Below, one piece after another: positions 6,655-9,429 of a stretch of DNA of 9,429 nucleotides; position 1 is the first letter of the stretch; each line of letters opens with the position of its first letter. The translations under genes were made by a program, and so were the position numbers. Source of the DNA: Gemmatimonadaceae bacterium (lineage in GTDB: Bacteria; Gemmatimonadota; Gemmatimonadetes; Gemmatimonadales; Gemmatimonadaceae); assembly GCA_025453855.1 (NCBI GenBank), contig JALOPO010000092.1, positions 1 to 9,429 of the forward strand, read 5' to 3'. The notes under the pieces are model-generated. The model was not told where the DNA came from. It saw only the letters and a program-made list of their open reading frames with translations, and did no database searches.

Positions 6655-7743
6655 ATGCGCTCGTTCCGAGGCGACCCGCGATCCCCCTTCCTCGCCCCGC
6701 GCGGGGTCGCGACCGACGGACAGGTGCTCGTCGTCGCCGACACGGGGCAGAACCGTGTCTTCGTCTGGCACACGATGCCGGACGGCGAGACGGCGCCGGC
6801 CGATGCCGTGCTCGGCCAGCCCGACGTGACCGCCACCGGGCGGAACGGCGGCGGGCCGGCGGGGCGCGGGACGCTTCACTATCCGAGCGGCGTCTGGACC
6901 GACGGGCGACGACTGGCCGTCGCCGACGCGTGGAATCACCGCGTGCTCCTCTGGCACGACCTGCCCCGAGCTACTGGCGCCCCGGCCGACGTCGTGCTCG
7001 GGCAGGGTGATGGTGCGGGGGCACGTCCGAACCGTCGCGGCGTGGGAAGCGCTGCCGCGGCGGATCGGCTCTACTGGCCCTACGGCGTCTGCGGGGAGGG
7101 CGACGCCCTCTGGGTGGCCGACACGGGCAATCGGCGCGTACTGCGGTGGAACGCGTGGCCGACCCACGACGGTGCGCCGGCGGATGCGGTGGTCGGGCAG
7201 CGCACGCTCGATGCGCGCGACTACGACCTGGCGGGGACCTGCTGGCCGTACGCGGCACGTCCGACTCCCTCGGGTGGGCTGCTCGTCACCGATGTGGGCG
7301 GCTTCCGCGTCCTCGCGTGGGACGACGCGAATCTGGCCTGCGCCGGTGGCTCCCCCTCGGTGATCTTCGGCCAGCCGACACTCGACGCCAATCTGCAGAA
7401 CCGCGGGGCCCTTCGCCCATCGGCCGGTTCGCTCAATTGGTGCTACGACGCAGTCCCCACGCCCGATGGGGCGATCCTGATCGCCGATACGGGCAACTGC
7501 CGACTCCTCGGCTGGGCGTCGATGCCGACGGAGTCGGGAGCGGAGGCGACGCGGCTCTACGGACAGACGCATTTCGAGGCGATCGGCGAGGTGGCCCATC
7601 CCGATCTCGTCCCCGATGGCGCGTACTGGCCCTTTGCGCTCGCGCTCGCCGGCGACATTCTGTGCGTCGCCGACACCGGGAATCATCGGGTCCTGATCGG
7701 CGCACCGTCCGATGTCCGCGTGCCCGCACTCGCCTCCGTCTGA
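6655..7743 (+). CDS. NHL-repeat beta-propeller protein of the hydrogenase operon
   Basis: The 362-residue product consists of six repeats of about 62 residues. Each has the NHL core VADTGxxRV or a variant: residues 27-35 (VADTGQNRV), 89-97 (VADAWNHRV), 154-162 (VADTGNRRV), 211-219 (VTDVGGFRV), 276-284 (IADTGNCRL) and 338-346 (VADTGNHRV). Five of the gaps between cores carry a GQ motif, three preceded by APAD (VLGQPD, VLGQGD, VVGQRT, IFGQPT, LYGQTH). Six units predict a six-bladed propeller. There is no signal peptide or membrane segment, so a cytoplasmic place is likely. NHL propellers usually bind proteins or other ligands, and no catalytic set is evident. The start at 6655 is 5 nt after hypE. 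Position among the hyp genes suggests a maturation or assembly partner of the hydrogenase, but that role is inferred. Cysteines at 146, 196, 229, 263, 282 and 337 are unusually many for this operon's non-metal proteins. Confidence 0.88.
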   Translation: MRSFRGDPRSPFLAPRGVATDGQVLVVADTGQNRVFVWHTMPDGETAPADAVLGQPDVTATGRNGGGPAGRGTLHYPSGVWTDGRRLAVADAWNHRVLLWHDLPRATGAPADVVLGQGDGAGARPNRRGVGSAAAADRLYWPYGVCGEGDALWVADTGNRRVLRWNAWPTHDGAPADAVVGQRTLDARDYDLAGTCWPYAARPTPSGGLLVTDVGGFRVLAWDDANLACAGGSPSVIFGQPTLDANLQNRGALRPSAGSLNWCYDAVPTPDGAILIADTGNCRLLGWASMPTESGAEATRLYGQTHFEAIGEVAHPDLVPDGAYWPFALALAGDILCVADTGNHRVLIGAPSDVRVPALASV

Positions 7744-7749
7744 TCCGTC

Positions 7750-8367
7750 ATGCTGCTCCTGATGGCCACCGCACTCGCGCTCGGCATGCTCCACACCGTG
7801 GCGCCGGACCATCTGGCAGCCGTCGGGGTGTTCGTGAGCCGGCGCCCGGACTGGCGGGACGCTGCGCGCCACGGTGCGCGATGGGGGATCGGCCACTCGC
7901 TCTCGATCCTGCTCGTCGGCGGCGTCGCCGTGGTGTCGGCGGTGCGCATTCCCCCCGCACTCGAGCCTCGCCTCGAGCAGGCCGTCGGCCTGATGCTCGT
8001 CGGGCTGGGCGTGCTGGCGTGGCGACGAGCGGCGCAGGGGCATCCGCCCGCACACGCGGCAGACTCGCCATCGCACGCTCACGATGAGGGAACGCTCCTC
8101 GGCATCGGCATGGTGCACGGCCTGGCCGGGTCCGGGGCGCTGGTCGCGGCCCTGCCGGCGGCCACGGCTCGCTCGCACGCGGAGGCCTTCGTCTACCTCG
8201 CGGCCTTCGGTGTCGGGACGGTGGTGGCGATGGCGGTGCTTGCCGTCGGCCTGGGAGCGCTGATTCGGAGCGCGGCCGACCGCGCGCTCCGGGTGCAGCG
8301 CATCGTGGTCCGGGCGGCTGCGCTCACGAGCATGCTCGTGGGCGGCTGGTGGTTCGCGGCGAGCTGA
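7750..8367 (+). CDS. Nickel/cobalt-type permease (UreH/NicO-like), six helices
   Basis: The product is a 205-residue hydrophobic protein with about six membrane segments (roughly residues 2-18, 46-66, 76-91, 115-137, 146-170 and 186-204). The first helix has HTVAPDHLAAV (15-25), the His/Asp signature shared by UreH-like and other nickel/cobalt transporters. GARWGIGHS (42-50) and GMVHGLAGSGA (120-130) are also characteristic. The loop after helix 3 carries His98, His102, His109 and His111 among acidic residues and could sample metal. Its place 6 nt after the NHL gene, at the end of a hyp operon, supports nickel supply for the hydrogenase. A TauE-like exporter of another substrate is possible from fold alone. 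The ATG at 7750 opens directly into the first helix. It is the last gene before the convergent unit. Confidence 0.82.
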   Translation: MLLLMATALALGMLHTVAPDHLAAVGVFVSRRPDWRDAARHGARWGIGHSLSILLVGGVAVVSAVRIPPALEPRLEQAVGLMLVGLGVLAWRRAAQGHPPAHAADSPSHAHDEGTLLGIGMVHGLAGSGALVAALPAATARSHAEAFVYLAAFGVGTVVAMAVLAVGLGALIRSAADRALRVQRIVVRAAALTSMLVGGWWFAAS

Positions 8368-8407
8368 CCGGGCCGTCGGTGCCGCTCGCCGCGTCGTCCC
8401 GGCCGGT
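8367..8407 (+). terminator. Weak candidate hairpin between convergent genes
   Basis: ACCGGGCCG at 8367-8375 can pair with CGGCCGGT at 8400-8407, giving an eight-pair stem with one bulged G and a loop of 24 bases that could fold further. It fills most of the 48-base gap between the permease stop and the VOC gene stop, where a shared terminator is expected. There is no T-run, so Rho-independent action is doubtful. Confidence 0.25.
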
Positions 8408-8415
8408 GGCGGGGA

Positions 8416-8808
8416 TCAGTCGGACTCGGCGAAGCGGAAGGTGGGATTCTGCACCACCCCGAGCACGTTGCCGAACGGATCGCGCACCGCGCCGATCATG
8501 ATGCCCTCACCGACATCCTGGATCGGCTCGTGGTCGTGCGCACCGAGGTCGAGCAAGCGCCGGTAGGCCGCCGCGGCATCGCCGACGCCCCAGAAGGCCA
8601 CACCAGCGGCGTCGCGCTCCTGCGGCGCATCGGGCTCCGGTACGAGGCCGAGTTCGAAGCCGCCGACGTCGAAGCCGACGTAGAAGTCCTCGTCGAAATA
8701 GGGCGCGCGCTCGAGCACCTCGGCGTACCACGCCTTGGCCTTGAGGAGATCCTGCACGGCGTAGACGACGGTGCGCAGGCCGCGGAACGAGGCGGAGGAG
8801 CCGGACAT
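8416..8808 (-). CDS. VOC (glyoxalase/bleomycin-resistance fold) family protein
   Basis: The 130-residue product has the two beta-alpha-beta-beta-beta halves of the vicinal oxygen chelate fold. The first half starts with LRTVVYAVQDLLKAKAWYAEVLE and continues FYVGFDVGGFELGLVPEP. The second half is GVAFWGVGDAAAAYRRLLDLGA, ending in AVRDPFGNVLGVVQNP. DPFGN is a very common VOC ending. The usual first-strand His metal ligand is replaced by Val or Tyr (TVVYAV), so classical glyoxalase I metal chemistry is unlikely; binding of a small ligand is possible. The ATG at 8808 is chosen; a GTG at 8814 is in frame but adds only two residues. It is convergent with the hydrogenase operon and 70 bases downstream of the HHH gene. 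Substrate unknown. Confidence 0.82.
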   Translation of the reverse strand: MSGSSASFRGLRTVVYAVQDLLKAKAWYAEVLERAPYFDEDFYVGFDVGGFELGLVPEPDAPQERDAAGVAFWGVGDAAAAYRRLLDLGAHDHEPIQDVGEGIMIGAVRDPFGNVLGVVQNPTFRFAESD

Positions 8809-8878
8809 GGGCACGCTCGACGGGTGACGGAGGGGGCGAGCCGGCGGCGGATCGGCCGCCGCGGCGTGTCGCCCGAAG

Positions 8879-9178
8879 CTAGTCCGTGGTGGACCGCGCC
8901 GCGGCGAGGTACGCCTTTCGCACCGGCGTGTACCGCCACCACGGCGCTGCCGGCGCGCCGGCCATGTAGTCGATCGCCGCGAGGAACACGTCGATCACGC
9001 ATGGGTCCTGTCGCACCCCCGTGAGCGCCTCGAGCCGCGCATGCAGCGCGTAGGCGTCCTGCCCGACGAGATCGCCCGGGCGGGTGATCCCGAGCCGGAC
9101 GAAGTCGCCCGCCGTCGCCCGGCCGACGTTGGGGATGTCGACGAGCCGCGCGACGTCGGTGCGGGGCGCGTGCGGCAC
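8879..9178 (-). CDS. Small helix-hairpin-helix protein, Cdd1 ('pathogenicity locus') type
   Basis: The product is about 99 residues. An N-terminal helix-hairpin-helix of the DNA-binding type is seen as LVDIPNVGRATAGDFVRLGI. It is followed by LVGQDAYALHARLEALTG, DPCVIDVFLAAIDYM and WWRYTPVRKAYLAA. This order, in particular the DPCV(I/L)DVF segment, matches the small family named after Cdd1 (pathogenicity locus), whose role is not known. I place the start at the GTG at 9178, 7 nt past the lexA stop. The frame is open upstream into lexA, but that part does not look like protein. A CTG at 9181 is a less likely start. No clear ribosome binding site precedes it, so coupling to lexA is likely. HHH motifs bind DNA without sequence preference, and with lexA next door a DNA-damage role is a reasonable guess. 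Confidence 0.8.
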   Translation of the reverse strand: MPHAPRTDVARLVDIPNVGRATAGDFVRLGITRPGDLVGQDAYALHARLEALTGVRQDPCVIDVFLAAIDYMAGAPAAPWWRYTPVRKAYLAAARSTTD

Positions 9179-9185
9179 CAGGGAC

Positions 9186-9429
9186 TCAGTACCGGCGCAG
9201 CACGCCGACCACCACCCCCTGCACGAGCAGGTTGCGCTCGTCGGTGTAGATCGGCTCCATCGCCTCGTTGGCCGGCTGCAGGCGAATACGCCCATCCTTC
9301 TCGCGGTAGTACCGCTTGACCGTCGCGGATGTCTTGTCGAGCAGCGCGATGACCATCTCGCCGTTGTCGGCGGTCTGCCGCTCGTTCACCACCACGTAGT
9401 CGCCGTCGCGGATCTGCTCGTCGATCATC
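9186..9429 (-). CDS. lexA: LexA repressor, C-terminal part (S24 peptidase domain), partial
   Basis: The last 80 or so residues of LexA are present; the 5' part runs off the right edge. The visible sequence opens with MIDEQIRDGDYVVV, which follows directly on the catalytic GDSM of LexA proteins, so the nucleophile Ser is just outside the window. The partner Lys is present in SATVKRYYRE, as expected for the self-cleavage dyad. IRLQPANEAMEPI and LLVQGVVVGVLRRY are the standard LexA ending. LexA represses the SOS genes until RecA-stimulated autocleavage. The N-terminal DNA-binding domain and any SOS box in front of the gene are not in the window. UmuD shares the peptidase fold, but the RLQPANEAMEPI and VGVLRRY ending favours LexA. 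Confidence 0.92.
   Translation of the reverse strand, partial: MIDEQIRDGDYVVVNERQTADNGEMVIALLDKTSATVKRYYREKDGRIRLQPANEAMEPIYTDERNLLVQGVVVGVLRRY

Noticed and set aside
6433..8178. Long minus-strand open frame across hypE, the NHL gene and the permease
   Set aside because: High GC content leaves few stops in antisense frames. The translation is Arg/Pro/His-rich with no recognisable domain, while the plus-strand genes are clear.
8815..8878. Promoter for the VOC gene in the gap after the HHH gene
   Set aside because: The gap is long enough, but I found no convincing -35/-10 pair; the gene may be read from the lexA promoter.
8530..9024. Plus-strand open frame over the VOC and HHH genes
   Set aside because: The minus-strand products match known families; this frame shows no domain and no sensible start signal.
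1..9429. CRISPR array, tRNA or insertion sequence
   Set aside because: No direct-repeat array, cloverleaf or terminal inverted repeats with a transposase were found; nearly all bases belong to identified genes.

Overview
The window is high-GC bacterial DNA, densely packed with short gaps and ATGA-type overlaps. About 90% of it is one plus-strand operon for making the active site of a [NiFe]-hydrogenase. The phylum cannot be fixed from the sequence. The combination of a TPR-like protein, hypA-B-F-C-D-E, an NHL propeller and a nickel-type permease recalls the accessory clusters of the 'actinobacterial-type' (group 1h, formerly group 5) high-affinity H2-oxidising hydrogenases, which occur in several soil phyla. 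No hydrogenase subunit or maturation protease lies here; if present they should be upstream.

Layout, plus strand: positions 1-692 hold the 3' part of a TPR-like gene, broken by a one-base frame change near 398-401. Then come hypA (697-1071), hypB (1081-1854), hypF (1860-4162, with a second frame break near 2874-2890), hypC (4175-4474), hypD (4471-5589), hypE (5582-6649), a six-unit NHL-type beta-propeller (6655-7743) and a six-helix permease of the nickel/UreH-like type (7750-8367). Spacings of 4-12 nt, or overlaps, imply a single transcript with coupled translation.

How the genes fit together: the permease would bring in nickel; HypA and HypB insert it into the hydrogenase large subunit. 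HypF and HypE turn carbamoyl phosphate into an enzyme-bound cyanide, and HypC and HypD assemble the Fe(CN)2CO group. The TPR-like and NHL proteins are unassigned partners, probably scaffolds.

Minus strand, 8416-9429: this convergent unit is unrelated. In transcription order it is the C-terminal part of lexA (running off the right edge), a small helix-hairpin-helix protein of the Cdd1 'pathogenicity locus' type, and a VOC/glyoxalase-fold protein.

The most notable points are the two frame breaks in one otherwise well-conserved operon (true decay or assembly error), an ATGA restart exactly at the Kae1-like domain of the broken hypF, the regular six-unit propeller tied to hydrogenase maturation, and the lexA-HHH pairing. 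I saw no RNA genes, CRISPR arrays, insertion sequences or attachment sites. No stretch longer than 300 bases lacks a gene.
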